Origin: Streptomyces sp. SPB162
GTDB taxonomy: Bacteria > Actinomycetota > Actinomycetes > Streptomycetales > Streptomycetaceae
Assembly: GCF_029504575.1 (NCBI RefSeq)
Contig: NZ_JAQFII010000001.1
Coordinates: 3,417,001-3,481,000 of the forward strand
DNA: 64,000 nt
Direction: 5' to 3'
In this document: piece by piece, positions 36,937 through 45,512 of the stretch
Layout: each line of letters begins with the position of its first letter
Position numbering within the stretch: the stretch's first letter is position 1
Made by a program: the position numbers and the translations under genes
Notes under the pieces: generated by a model
Told to the model about the DNA's origin: nothing
Seen by the model: the letters and a program-made list of their open reading frames with translations, nothing else
Database searches by the model: none

Positions 36937-38079
36937 ATGACGGAGACCACGATCGGCATCGGCGGACAGGCCGAGGGCACCGACATGGTGCTGAACATCG
37001 GCCCCCAGCACCCCTCCACGCACGGAGTGCTGCGGTTGCGGATCGTGCTGGACGGCGAGCGGATCACCACCGCGGAACCCGTCGTCGGATACATGCACCG
37101 CGGCGCGGAGAAGCTCTTCGAGGCACGCGACTACCGCCAGATCATCATGCTGGCCAACCGGCACGACTGGCTGTCGGCGTTCTCCAACGAGCTGGGCGTC
37201 GTGATGGCCGTCGAGCGGATGCTGGGCATGGAGGTCCCCGAGCGCGCGGTGTGGACCCGCACGCTCCTCGCCGAGCTGAACCGGGTCCTCAACCACCTGA
37301 TGTTCCTCGGTTCGTACCCCCTGGAGCTGGGCGGCATCACCGCCGTGTTCTACGCGTTCCGGGAGCGCGAGGAGCTGCAGAACGTCATGGAGGAGATCTC
37401 CGGCGGCCGGATGCACTACATGTTCAACCGGGTCGGCGGCCTCAAGGAGGACCTGCCGAACGGCTGGCTCGGCCGCGCCCGGCACGCCGTCGCGCAGGTC
37501 AGGTCGCGGATGGGCCGCTTCGACGACCTGGTGCTCGGCAACGAGATCTTCCGCGGCCGTACCCGCGGTGTCGGCACGCTGTCGGCCGAGGCGGTGCACG
37601 GCTTCGGGGTCAGCGGACCGATCGCGCGCGCGTCGGGCGTCGACTTCGACCTGCGCCGCGACGAGCCGTACCTGGCTTACGGGGAGCTGCAGGACACCCT
37701 GGAGGTCGTCACGCGCACCGAGGGCGACTGCCTGGCCCGCTTCGAGGTGCTGCTCGCGCAGACCCACAACGCGCTGGACCTGGCGGACGCCTGCCTCGAC
37801 CGGCTCGGCGAGCTGCCGCAGGGCCCGATCAACCAGCGGCTGCCGAAGGTGCTGAAGGCCCCGGAGGGGCACACGTACGCCTGGACCGAGAACCCGCTGG
37901 GGCTCAACGGCTACTACCTGGTCTCCAAGGGCGAGAAGACCCCGTACCGGCTCAAACTGCGCTCGGCGTCGTACAACAACATCCAGGCGCTGACGGTGCT
38001 GCTGCCCGGGACCCTGATCGCGGACATGGTGGCGATCCTGGGCTCGATGTTCTTCGTCGTCGGGGACGTCGACAAGTAA
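36937..38079 (+). CDS. nuoD: NADH-quinone oxidoreductase subunit D-like (orphan NuoD)
   Basis: A 380-residue homologue of the 49-kDa complex I subunit, outside any nuo operon. Landmarks: [124 protein letters not shown] and [16 protein letters not shown], ending [10 protein letters not shown]. The quinone-site His/Tyr region near the N-terminus is kept, and the length is slightly below standard NuoD (about 400-440). ATG 36937 ([10 protein letters not shown]) is chosen; an ATG three codons earlier is possible. It is probably co-transcribed with the MidA-type methyltransferase. Its quinone-oxidoreductase partner is unknown. Confidence 0.92.
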   Translation: MTETTIGIGGQAEGTDMVLNIGPQHPSTHGVLRLRIVLDGERITTAEPVVGYMHRGAEKLFEARDYRQIIMLANRHDWLSAFSNELGVVMAVERMLGMEVPERAVWTRTLLAELNRVLNHLMFLGSYPLELGGITAVFYAFREREELQNVMEEISGGRMHYMFNRVGGLKEDLPNGWLGRARHAVAQVRSRMGRFDDLVLGNEIFRGRTRGVGTLSAEAVHGFGVSGPIARASGVDFDLRRDEPYLAYGELQDTLEVVTRTEGDCLARFEVLLAQTHNALDLADACLDRLGELPQGPINQRLPKVLKAPEGHTYAWTENPLGLNGYYLVSKGEKTPYRLKLRSASYNNIQALTVLLPGTLIADMVAILGSMFFVVGDVDK

Positions 38080-38095
38080 GCGGACGGCCTGCGGT

Positions 38096-39117
38096 TCAGG
38101 ACGAGTGCGCGCGCAGGCCGCTGACGTCGATCTGCTCGGTCTCGTCGTGCTCGGTGAGGTCGATGACTTCGGCCTCCTCCGCCAGCCGCGCCTCGTGCTC
38201 CGCGTACGCCTCCTCGCCGACGACGTCCGCGAGGTCCTCGTGCGCGCCGCCGGGCTTCTGGGTGCCGAAGAAGTCGAATCCGCCGAGCGCCCGGCTCGCC
38301 GATCCGCGCCGCGGTGCGGCTGCGCGTAGGGCAGTACGGCGGCGGCCACGGCGGGCACCAGGCGGTGCTCGCGGACCGGCAGGCCGCCGGTGGAGCGGGG
38401 GGCCGCTTCGGGCTCCGGCCGGGTGTGGGTCTCGTCGGGCTCGGCCGCTTCCACGGGCTCCGCCGCCGCGTGCCGACCCTGCGGTTCGTCGTCGCCGTCA
38501 CTCGCGTTCCCGGCGGCCGCGGCGTCACGGCGCCTGGCCTCCTCGACGGTGCGCAGGGCCTGCTGGCGGGCGGCGTTGCGGTTGAGGTTCAGGAGCGCCT
38601 CGTCCGCCTTCTTGAAGGCCTCCGGGCCGATGAGGGAGGCAGCGAGGGCCAGCGGTGTCTTGGCGGCCTCCAGCGCGAGCTGGCGGCGGCCTTCGAGGGC
38701 ACGGGCGCGCTCGCTCTCGGCGGTGGCGTAGCGGCGGAGCAGATCGGCGTGTTCGGTGCGCAGCCGGGCCAGCTCGGCGCGCTTGGCGCTCAGCCTGGTG
38801 TCCAGGCGCACGCGCAGCTCGCGGGACTCGTCGAGGTCCGTCTCGAGCTCGGCTATGCGCTCGTCGGCGTGCCATTCGTCACGGGCGCGGGCGGTGGTGA
38901 GGTCGGCGACGCGGCGACCGGCGGCCCGGTCCCACGTGCGCGCCATGACCGCACCGCCGCAGGCGGCCACCGCGGCCGCCGCGACGACCGCGCGCAGCAC
39001 CAGCGGATCCGAGCTGATCCAGGCGGCGGCGAAACAGGCCGCCGCTGTCCCGGCCAGCGTCAGCGGGGGCAGCAGCCGGTGCAGTGGGGGTGAATGGCGG
39101 TGGCGTCCTCGTGGCAT
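38096..39117 (-). CDS. Coiled-coil membrane protein, C-terminus frameshifted
   Basis: A protein of about 339 residues of unknown function. Two N-terminal membrane helices (LTLAGTAAACFAAAWISS, LRAVVAAAAVAACGGAVMA) are followed by a long coiled coil (about 70-150: DERIAELETDLDESRELRVR, LSAKRAELARLRTEHADLLR). Then come LALEAAKTPLALAASLIGPE and a charged linker. Near 38300 the frame slips: GATCGGCGAGCC probably lacks one G. The other frame gives a sensible end, ALGGFDFFGTQKPG, EEAEVIDLTEHDETEQIDVS, stop at 38096, 16 bp from the converging nuoD stop. Without the correction the frame would run antisense through nuoD to 36799, which is implausible. Start ATG 39117. Confidence 0.75.
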
Positions 39118-39280
39118 GGCTCGAAACTAGCGTGCGAATGAGACGCGTGGGGCCACGGGGCCCGATTTAACGCGCTGTCCCGGGCATCGCGGACGACGGC
39201 GGATACGGAGAGCATCCGGATCGCCACCAAGCGTTCCCACGACGCCCTCCGTATCCGGTCGAACCCGTTACGGATCCCGC

Positions 39281-39309
39281 CCGCGGGCCCGGTCGCGCCG
39301 GGCCCGCGG
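39281..39309 (-). terminator. Terminator of the osmoprotectant operon
   Basis: A perfect 12-bp stem, CCGCGGGCCCGG (39281-39292) with CCGGGCCCGCGG (39298-39309), and a 5-nt loop, 7 bp beyond the binding-protein stop. A second, looser 11-bp inverted repeat, CGGATACGGAG (39200-39210) with CTCCGTATCCG (39247-39257), lies farther on, towards the divergent coiled-coil gene. Confidence 0.8.
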
Positions 39310-39315
39310 AGGCCG

Positions 39316-40284
39316 TCAGCCCGCGAGCAGGCCCTTCGACTTCAGGTACGCGGCGGCGACGTCGGCCGGCTTCTGCCGCTCCGCGCCGACCTTCGCGTTG
39401 AGGTCGCTGAGGTCGGCGGTCGTGAGCGTCTTGGTGAGCTTGCCGAGGACGGTGGCGATGTCGGCCGAGCCGGCGTCCTTGGCGTTCACCACGGGAAGCA
39501 GGTTGTCCGCGTTCTGCAGCTTCTTGTCGTCCTCGAGGAGCACCAGGTTGAACTGGTCGAGCGTGGCGTCCGTGGTCGTGGTCAGCACCAGCTGGTCGGT
39601 GCCGTCCTTGACGGCCTGCTTGGACTGCACGGTGCCGACGCCCTTGGGGTCGATCCCGGTGATGTCGATGCCGTACTTCGACTTCAGACCGGGCGAGCAG
39701 AAGGGCCGGTCCGGGCACTCGTCACCGGCGGCCAGCTTGACCGGGACCTTGGCGGCGCCGAGGTCGCTGAGGGTCTTCAGCTTGTGCTCGGCCGCGAAGT
39801 CCTTGGTGACGGCGAAGGCGTTCTGGTCGATGGCGGGACCGGCGTCGAGGACCTTCAGGCCCTTGGGCTCGGCGAAGGTCTTGAGCGCCGCCACCGTGGC
39901 CGCCACGTCGCCGGAGGCGACCGGGGTGGGGTTGGGCCCGTTCTTCTTGGTGTTGAAGTACTCCGCGAGCGTCGCCGCGTACTCGGGGACGATGTCGATC
40001 TGCCCCTTCTCCAGGGCCGGTTCGTAGAGCTCGCGGTTCTTCAGCGTCTGTATGGACGTCGAGTAGCCGGCGTCCTTGAGGACCTGCGCGTAGAGCTCGG
40101 CGAGCACCGTGCTCTCGGTGAACCCGGCGGAGCCGATCACCAGCGCGCCCTTCTTCTCCCCGGAGGAGGGGGACGCGGTGTCGGAGTTCGACTTCTCCAG
40201 GCTGTCGCCACCGCAGCCGGTGACGCCGGTGAGGAGCAGTGCGGCGGCAGCGGCCACCATCGTGACGCGCAGCGTCGGGTTCAT
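39316..40284 (-). CDS. Osmoprotectant (glycine-betaine/choline type) ABC substrate-binding lipoprotein
   Basis: A 322-residue lipoprotein with an N-terminal signal and Cys in TGVTGCGG, then the ProX/OpuC-type binding fold: GALVIGSAGFTESTVLAELYAQ, LKNRELYEPALEKGQIDIVPEYAAT, FAVTKDFA, TLSDLGA, CPDRPFCSPGLKSKYGID (Cys pair), TDQLVLTTTTDATLDQFNLV, and the final LKSKGLLAG. It delivers a quaternary amine to the two permeases upstream in the same operon. The ATG at 40284 is preferred over one five codons earlier. The ATPase gene is divergent, 1.7 kb away. Confidence 0.9.
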   Translation of the reverse strand: MNPTLRVTMVAAAAALLLTGVTGCGGDSLEKSNSDTASPSSGEKKGALVIGSAGFTESTVLAELYAQVLKDAGYSTSIQTLKNRELYEPALEKGQIDIVPEYAATLAEYFNTKKNGPNPTPVASGDVAATVAALKTFAEPKGLKVLDAGPAIDQNAFAVTKDFAAEHKLKTLSDLGAAKVPVKLAAGDECPDRPFCSPGLKSKYGIDITGIDPKGVGTVQSKQAVKDGTDQLVLTTTTDATLDQFNLVLLEDDKKLQNADNLLPVVNAKDAGSADIATVLGKLTKTLTTADLSDLNAKVGAERQKPADVAAAYLKSKGLLAG

Positions 40285-40321
40285 CGGTTCTCCATCCAAA
40301 GGGCACGAGAAGTCATGACGG

Positions 40322-41044
40322 TCAGGGGGTCGCGGGAGTCGCTGGGGCCGGGGCGGGGACGACGCTGCCGGACCGGGCGCGGCGTCGGCGCCGCATCGGG
40401 TCGAGCAACCACTGCAACGCGATGAAGATTCCCTCGATCAGCAGCGCCAGTCCTGCCACCAGGAACGCCCCGGCCACCACCTGCGCGGTGATCTGCCGGT
40501 TGAAGCCGGCCGTGATGATCCTGCCGAGTCCGCCGCCGCCCGCCATGGCGGCGATGGTGGCGGTGGCCACCACCTGGACCGCGGCCGACCGCACCCCCGT
40601 CCAGATCAGCGGGAAGGCCAGCGGCAGCTCGATGCGGAACAGCAGCTGGCCGCCCGTCATCCCCATGCCGCGGGCGGCCTCGACGACATCGCGGTCGGCC
40701 TCGCGCATGCCCACGTAGGCGTTGGTCATCAGCGGCGGCACGGCGAAGAGCACCAGCGCGATGATGGTCGGCCAGTCGGTGTCCGAGCCCATCGCGAACA
40801 TCAGCAGGACGAGGATCGCGAACGTGGGCACCGCGCGGCCCACGTTGGAGATGTTCACCGCGAGGGCACCGCCCTTGCCGAGGTGGCCGAGGACGATCGC
40901 GATCGGCAGGGCGATCAGACAGGCCAGCGCCAGGCAGACGACGGTGAAGTACACGTGCTCGCCCAGCCGGTGCCACACACCGTCCGCACCGTTCCAGTTG
41001 GCGCTGTCGTTCAACCAGTCCCAGGCTCCGACTAGCGCGTTCAT
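40322..41044 (-). CDS. Osmoprotectant ABC permease 2 (OpuCB/D type)
   Basis: A 240-residue inner-membrane permease with about six helices. N-terminal region: WDWLNDSANWNGADGVWHRL. The core runs GEHVYFTVVCLALACLIALP, VNISNVGRAVPTFAILVLLM, the EAA-type cytoplasmic loop EADRDVVEAARGMGMTGGQL, LPLAFPLIWTGVRSAAVQVV and ATIAAMAGGGGLGRIITAG. A Pro/Ala-rich tail (VVPAPAPATPATP) is unusual but short. The start ATG 41044 overlaps the stop of the sister permease (TGATG). A 37-bp gap separates it from the binding protein. Confidence 0.92.
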   Translation of the reverse strand: MNALVGAWDWLNDSANWNGADGVWHRLGEHVYFTVVCLALACLIALPIAIVLGHLGKGGALAVNISNVGRAVPTFAILVLLMFAMGSDTDWPTIIALVLFAVPPLMTNAYVGMREADRDVVEAARGMGMTGGQLLFRIELPLAFPLIWTGVRSAAVQVVATATIAAMAGGGGLGRIITAGFNRQITAQVVAGAFLVAGLALLIEGIFIALQWLLDPMRRRRRARSGSVVPAPAPATPATP

Positions 41045-41721
41045 CAGGCCGCCTTCCTGCTCCGCGCCCACGGGGTGAGCAGCCACTGCACACCCAGCAG
41101 CAGGACGTCGGCCGCGATGGCGATGACCACGCAGATCACCGAGGCGGTGAGCACCTGCGCCTTGAAGATGGTGTCGATGCCGGTGTAGATGAGGTTGCCG
41201 AGGCCGCCGTAGTTGATGATCGCGCCGACCGTGGTCAGCGCCACCGTCGAGACGGTGGCGATCCGCAGGCCGGCCATCAGCGCGGGCAGCGACAGCGGGA
41301 GCTCCACGGCGAACAGCAGCCGCAGCGGTCCGTACCCCATCCCGCGGGCGGCCTCTCTGACGTCCTCCGGCACGGATTCCAGGCCGGCCATGATGTTGCG
41401 CACCAGAATCGTCAGGGAGTAGAGCACCAGGCCGGTGACGACGACCGCCGGGGAGATGCCGAAGACCGGCAGCAGCAGCGAGAACATGGCGAGCGACGGC
41501 ACCGTGTACAGGACGGTGGCCAGCCCGAGCACGGGGCCCGCCAGGGGCCGCCAGCGGCGCGCGACCAACGCCACCGGGAACGCGATGAGCAGCCCGAGGG
41601 CCACCGACACCGCCGTGATCCACAGGTGCTGGACGGTGGCATCGGTCAGTTCGTGACTGCGGGTGCGCAGGTACTCACCACAGATCCAGTCGTTGGAAAC
41701 CAGACAGTTCCGCTTCGCCAT
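41044..41721 (-). CDS. Osmoprotectant ABC permease 1 (OpuCB/D type)
   Basis: A 225-residue permease and the first gene of the operon. It opens MAKRNCLVSNDWICGEYLRT and continues HLWITAVSVALGLLIAFPVA, LYTVPSLAMFSLLLPVFGIS, the EAA loop PEDVREAARGMGYGPLRLLF, ELPLSLPALMAGLRIATVST and ALTTVGAIINYGGLGNLIYT. The early NDWICGEY sequence before the first helix is typical of the choline/betaine type. It pairs with the second permease to form the channel. Start ATG 41721. The promoter must lie in the 222-bp spacer shared with the divergent ATPase gene. Confidence 0.92.
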   Translation of the reverse strand: MAKRNCLVSNDWICGEYLRTRSHELTDATVQHLWITAVSVALGLLIAFPVALVARRWRPLAGPVLGLATVLYTVPSLAMFSLLLPVFGISPAVVVTGLVLYSLTILVRNIMAGLESVPEDVREAARGMGYGPLRLLFAVELPLSLPALMAGLRIATVSTVALTTVGAIINYGGLGNLIYTGIDTIFKAQVLTASVICVVIAIAADVLLLGVQWLLTPWARSRKAA

Positions 41722-41878
41722 GCCCCTCACCTCCCCCGCTCCGCTCCGTACACTCGTCCGAACGCTCGTCCGGCCTTCCAGCCCGCGACAGCCTCGCGCC
41801 CGTCGCGTCGCCCGACCCTATCCGGCACCTGTGACAATCCGGCCGGTCCGCTGTGCAGCTGCAATACTCCCGCCACAA

Positions 41879-41899
41879 TTCCCGGCCGAAAGTCGGGAA
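41879..41899. promoter_or_regulatory. Inverted repeat in the divergent osmoprotectant promoter region
   Basis: TTCCCG (41879-41884) and CGGGAA (41894-41899) flank 9 bp, 45 bp before the ATPase gene. It could be an operator controlling the importer. No regulator gene adjoins, and random occurrence in such DNA is possible. Confidence 0.3.
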
Positions 41900-41943
41900 G
41901 AGTACGGTCTTGAGAACCCGTCAGTGAGGATTTCAGGCACCCG

Positions 41944-43104
41944 ATGATCCGATTCGAGAACGTCACCAAGCGGTACCCCGACGGCACGATCGCCGTCGAC
42001 GACCTGTCGTTCGAGGTCGCGGAAGGGGAGCTGGTCACACTGGTGGGGCCGTCCGGCTGCGGCAAGACGACGACCATGAAGATGGTCAACCGGCTCATCG
42101 AGCCGACCTCGGGCCGGATCCTGGTGGAGGGCGAGGACATCTCCGCCATCGACCCGGTGAAGCTGCGCCGCAGGATCGGCTACGTCATCCAGCAGGTCGG
42201 CCTGTTCCCGCACAAGAGCGTGCTGGAGAACACCGCGACCGTGCCGGCGCTGCTGGGCTGGAAGCGCGGCAAGGCCCGCGAGCGCGCCGCCGAGCTGCTG
42301 GACCTGGTCGGCCTCGACCCGTCCGTCTACGGCGACCGCTACCCCGACCAGCTCTCCGGCGGTCAGCGGCAGCGTGTCGGGGTGGCCCGCGCGCTGGCCG
42401 CGGATCCGCCGGTGCTGCTGATGGACGAGCCCTTCGGCGCCGTCGACCCCGTGGTGCGCGAGCGGCTGCAGTCGGAGTTCCTGAAGCTGCAGGCCACCGT
42501 CCGCAAGACCGTGCTGTTCGTGACGCACGACATAGAGGAGGCGGTCCGGCTCGGCGACCGCATCGCGGTCTTCGGCGAGGGCCGCGTCGAGCAGTACGAC
42601 ACGCCCGCCACCGTGCTGGGCGCGCCCGCCACCCCGTACGTCGCCGACTTCGTCGGGGCCGACCGGGGACTCAAGCGACTGTCGGTGACGGAGATCGAGG
42701 CCGCCGACCTGGAGCAGCCGCCCACCGTCCGGCTCGACGACCCGTCGGAGACCGCCGCAGCGCGGATGCGCAAGGAGGGCTCCCGCTGGGCGGTCGTCCT
42801 GGACGCGGACGGCGCGCTGCACGGCTGGGTCACCGTCGAGGCGCTGCTCGGCAAGGGCTCCACGGTGCGCGACCACGCCCGCCGCATGGAGGCGTGGGTG
42901 CCGATCGGCGCCACGCTCAAGCAGGCGTTCAGCGCGATGCTGCAGTACGACGCGGGGTGGATAGCCGTCGTCGACGGCGATCACTTCCTCGGCGTACTGA
43001 CGCCTGCCCGGCTGCACGAGGCGCTGCGCCGCTCGATCGACGCGGACGCGCACGGCGCGGACCGCGCCGACATCACGATCGAGTCGATCCGACGGGCCGG
43101 CTAG
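41944..43104 (+). CDS. Osmoprotectant ABC ATPase with CBS domains (OpuCA/ProV type)
   Basis: A 386-residue ATPase energising the betaine-type importer. Walker A GPSGCGKTTTMKMVNRLIEP (about 36-43), Q-loop QQVGLFPHKSV, signature LSGGQRQRVGVARALA, Walker B VLLMDEPFGAVDP, H-loop LFVTHDIEEAVRLGD. The C-terminal third is a CBS pair (WAVVLDADGALHGWVTVEAL, MEAWVPIGATLKQAFSAMLQ, IAVVDGDHFLGVLTPARLHEA). In OpuA-type systems this pair senses ionic strength. Start ATG 41944. It is divergent from the permease operon, and its last 32 bp overlap the end of the rhodanese gene on the other strand. Confidence 0.94.
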   Translation: MIRFENVTKRYPDGTIAVDDLSFEVAEGELVTLVGPSGCGKTTTMKMVNRLIEPTSGRILVEGEDISAIDPVKLRRRIGYVIQQVGLFPHKSVLENTATVPALLGWKRGKARERAAELLDLVGLDPSVYGDRYPDQLSGGQRQRVGVARALAADPPVLLMDEPFGAVDPVVRERLQSEFLKLQATVRKTVLFVTHDIEEAVRLGDRIAVFGEGRVEQYDTPATVLGAPATPYVADFVGADRGLKRLSVTEIEAADLEQPPTVRLDDPSETAAARMRKEGSRWAVVLDADGALHGWVTVEALLGKGSTVRDHARRMEAWVPIGATLKQAFSAMLQYDAGWIAVVDGDHFLGVLTPARLHEALRRSIDADAHGADRADITIESIRRAG

Positions 43105-43537
43105 TGTTCTGGCCCGTTTCCGAGGAGGGGGCGTCCGGCGGGGTGACCGGGAGTCCCGCCGCGCGCCAGGCCTGGAATCCGCCGTCCAGGTCGGTCGCGC
43201 GGTGCAGGCCCAGGTCCTGCAGGGAGGCCGCGGCCAGGCTGCTGGCGTACCCCTCGTTGCAGATCACCACGACCGTCAGGTCGTGACCGGTCGCCTCCGG
43301 CAGCCGGTGGTCGCCGAGCGGGTCGAGCCGCCACTCCAGTTCGTTGCGCTCCACGACGAGCGCGCCGGGGATGAGCCCGTCCCGGTCGCGCAGCGCGGCG
43401 TAGCGGATGTCGACCAGGACGGCGCCGTCGGCGGCCGCCTCGGCGGCGGCCGGCGCGTCGAGGCGCTCCAGCCGGGTCCTGACGCGGGCCAGATGGTCGT
43501 CGATGCTGCGGGCGGCGGGGGCGGCGTGCTCGGTCAC
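43073..43537 (-). CDS. Rhodanese-like sulfurtransferase
   Basis: A 154-residue single-domain rhodanese. An N-terminal helix (IDDHLARVRTRLERLDAPAA) precedes the core VLVDIRYAALRDRDGLIPGA, ERNELEWRLDP, the active-site loop VVVICNEGYASSLAAASLQD with the catalytic Cys, and DLDGGFQAWRAAGLPV. The CNEGY loop departs from the classical CRxGxR, so the substrate may differ from thiosulfate. The GTG start overlaps the stop of cysteine dioxygenase by 4 bp (GTGA), so the two are made together and a role in handling sulfur from cysteine oxidation is likely. Confidence 0.87.
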   Translation of the reverse strand: MTEHAAPAARSIDDHLARVRTRLERLDAPAAAEAAADGAVLVDIRYAALRDRDGLIPGALVVERNELEWRLDPLGDHRLPEATGHDLTVVVICNEGYASSLAAASLQDLGLHRATDLDGGFQAWRAAGLPVTPPDAPSSETGQNTSRPVGSTRS

Positions 43538-44097
43538 CAGGTCTCCGGGTGTTCCACGACGTCGAGCCGCAGGGTGCGGCCGTCGCGGAGGTAGCGGCGG
43601 ATCAGCGGGAGGGGCGGGTAGTAGGCGTGCACCGAGATCGCGTGCCGCTCCTCGGAGCGGTTGGCGACCTGGTGGACGTGGTTGCGGCCGAAGGCGCGGC
43701 CCTTCCCGGCGGGCAGGGCACGGGTCCTGTCCAGACCCTCCGCCAGTTCGAGTGAGCTCCAACCCTCGGACGGGAGCGGCACCGCCAGGGACTCCTCGGT
43801 CAGCTCACCTCCCGCGGTCACGAAGGCACCGTACGAGCCCCCGTGGTCGTGCCAGCCGGTCTCGGTGCCGGGCGGCCAGCCCAGCAGCCAGGCCTCGGCG
43901 CCGCCGGGTCCTTCCAGCCGGATCCAGCTGCGGTCCAGCGGGTCGAGCGCGAGCTGGGCGACCCTCTCCGGGTCGGCGGCGACGGAGCGGACGAAGTCGA
44001 GCAGCTCGGCCGCCGTGGGCGCGGCGTCCGGAACCTCGAAGGGAACCGCGGCGGAAGCCGGGGCGGGGGATGCGGAGACGAGCGTCGGTGCGGACAA
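43534..44097 (-). CDS. Cysteine dioxygenase
   Basis: A 187-residue cupin that oxidises a thiol such as cysteine to the sulfinic acid with O2. The iron ligands are visible as TGWHDHGGSYGAF (His-x-His) and RNHVHQVANRS (third His). The product-side HAISVHAYYPPL also matches bacterial CDO. The bacterial type lacks the mammalian Cys-Tyr crosslink Cys, and none is evident here. A TTG at 44097 is taken as start (SAPTLVSASPAP), with GGGTGG six bases upstream. The longer in-frame extension to 44280 is Arg-rich and unlikely. Coupled to the downstream rhodanese. Confidence 0.87.
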   Translation of the reverse strand: MSAPTLVSASPAPASAAVPFEVPDAAPTAAELLDFVRSVAADPERVAQLALDPLDRSWIRLEGPGGAEAWLLGWPPGTETGWHDHGGSYGAFVTAGGELTEESLAVPLPSEGWSSLELAEGLDRTRALPAGKGRAFGRNHVHQVANRSEERHAISVHAYYPPLPLIRRYLRDGRTLRLDVVEHPETW

Positions 44098-44330
44098 CGG
44101 GGACCACCCTGGAAGGAGTGCGCCGGCACGGCGCCACGCGGTCCGGATACGGACGGGGCGGCGGGCTACGGCGCGGAGGTGAGCGGGACGGCGGGGTTCA
44201 GCGTGAACCCGGACACACGCAGCCCGCGTACCGGACGAGGTCCAGGTGCACTCGCCGGTGAAGTCGCCGACCGATACCACTCACATCGAGGACTGAATCA
44301 CGCCACCCTCGAGGCGGTCAACACGGAGTC

Positions 44331-44810
44331 TCAGATACCGGTCGCGGTGCCCTCGGGATCTTCGGGGAGCTTGCAGACCCGCTCCAGGAAGATCGCCGCG
44401 GCGACGACCGCGAGGCCGGCCAGGACCGCGAGGCCCGCGTAGATCGCCTGGTCCCGGCGGGGCGGCACGTCCCACTGGTAGAGCAGCAGGAAAACGCCGG
44501 TGCCGCCGTACATCCCGGCGACCAGGGCGGCGACCAGTGCACTCGCCTGGCCGAAGACCACCGCGCGGGCCGCCAGCAGCGGGTCGACCCCCTTGGCGCC
44601 GGGCACGCGGTCGCGCTGGGCGCGCAGCCGGTTGCGCAGCGACAGCGCGGTCGCGGTGAGCACGACCGCGATCAGCGCGAGCACGATGGGCGCGGCCAGC
44701 GGGACGCTCGGCAGCGTGCCGAGCGAGTCCCACAGCTTGGCCCCGGCCCAGGAGAGCACCCCCGCCACCACGAACAGCCCCAGCAGCGTTCTGATGCGCA
44801 GCGCCTTCAC
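44331..44810 (-). CDS. DUF3180 membrane protein
   Basis: A 159-residue integral membrane protein with four hydrophobic helices: LLGLFVVAGVLSWAGAKLWD, LAAPIVLALIAVVLTATALS, FGQASALVAALVAGMYGGTG, and YAGLAVLAGLAVVAAAIFLE. The RAVVFGQASAL and YQWDVPPRRDQ loops are the conserved parts of DUF3180. This family is regularly found right after folK in Streptomyces folate operons, as here (111 bp downstream of folK). Function unknown. The GTG at 44810 has GAGGGG 9 nt upstream. An in-frame ATG-like start at 44837 is less likely. Confidence 0.87.
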   Translation of the reverse strand: MKALRIRTLLGLFVVAGVLSWAGAKLWDSLGTLPSVPLAAPIVLALIAVVLTATALSLRNRLRAQRDRVPGAKGVDPLLAARAVVFGQASALVAALVAGMYGGTGVFLLLYQWDVPPRRDQAIYAGLAVLAGLAVVAAAIFLERVCKLPEDPEGTATGI

Positions 44811-44921
44811 CGAGTGTTCGCCCCTCACATGGTTCATCTGCCGGTCGTCGTCCTGACGGTGGTCGTCCTGACGGTGGTGCGGCCGGTGCCGGTGCGGCCC
44901 GTCTGCCCGACCGCTTAACGC

Positions 44922-45512
44922 TTATTCGGGGAGCCGAAGTTCCACGTCACCGCGGGCCTGCACACCCGCGTCGCCGACCGCTGCCAGCAACTCTGCCACC
45001 TCGCCGTGGCCCGGGAGCTCCGCCGACGGGTCCACATCGTGCCAGGGCGCGAGGACGAAGGCCCGCTCGTGCGCCCGCGGGTGCGGCAGCGTCAGGTCGG
45101 GGTCCTCCGAAACGACGCCCTGGTAGGCGACGATGTCCACGTCGATGGTGCGCGGGCCCCAGCGCTCGCTGCGCACCCGCAGGAACGCCTCCTCGATCGC
45201 CTGGCCGCGTTCCAGCAGGGAGGACGGCGGCAGCGTGGTCTTCACCAGCACCACCGCGTTGAAGTAGTTGGCCTGGCTGCCGGGCTCGACGCCCCACGGC
45301 TCGGTCTCGTAGACCGGCGAGATCGCCTTGACGCGCACGCCCGGGGTGTCCTCCAGGGCGTCGATGGCGCCCTGGAGCGTCTCCAGCCGGTTGCCCAGGT
45401 TGCTGCCCAGCGCGATCACGGCCCGCTGCGGGTTGTGCAGCGTCGTGTCGGCGGCGTCGACCTGCGCCACCACGGACGGGTGTACGGGCTGCACGGTGGG
45501 GTCGGGACTCAC
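44922..45512 (-). CDS. folK: 6-hydroxymethyl-7,8-dihydropterin pyrophosphokinase
   Basis: A 196-residue folate enzyme transferring pyrophosphate from ATP to hydroxymethyl-dihydropterin. Signature blocks: VIALGSNLGNRLETLQGAID, VSPVYETEPWG-like (ISPVYETEPWGVEPGSQANY), FNAVVLVKTTLPP, RSERWGPRTIDVDIVAYQGV with the catalytic RTIDVDI, and LPHPRAHERAFVLAPWHDVD. A 30-residue N-terminal extension (SPDPTVQPVHPSVV) precedes the fold. GTG 45512 overlaps the folB stop by 4 bp (GTGA). Confidence 0.96.
   Translation of the reverse strand: MSPDPTVQPVHPSVVAQVDAADTTLHNPQRAVIALGSNLGNRLETLQGAIDALEDTPGVRVKAISPVYETEPWGVEPGSQANYFNAVVLVKTTLPPSSLLERGQAIEEAFLRVRSERWGPRTIDVDIVAYQGVVSEDPDLTLPHPRAHERAFVLAPWHDVDPSAELPGHGEVAELLAAVGDAGVQARGDVELRLPE

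Noticed and set aside
36799..38095. Continuation of the coiled-coil protein frame antisense through nuoD
   Set aside because: It overlaps a conserved gene completely, and the alternative frame after 38.3 kb gives a natural end.
44098..44280. Sulfur-gene leader peptide or longer N-terminus before cysteine dioxygenase
   Set aside because: The Arg-rich sequence lacks the leader-peptide features I know, and the cupin fold begins after the TTG at 44097.
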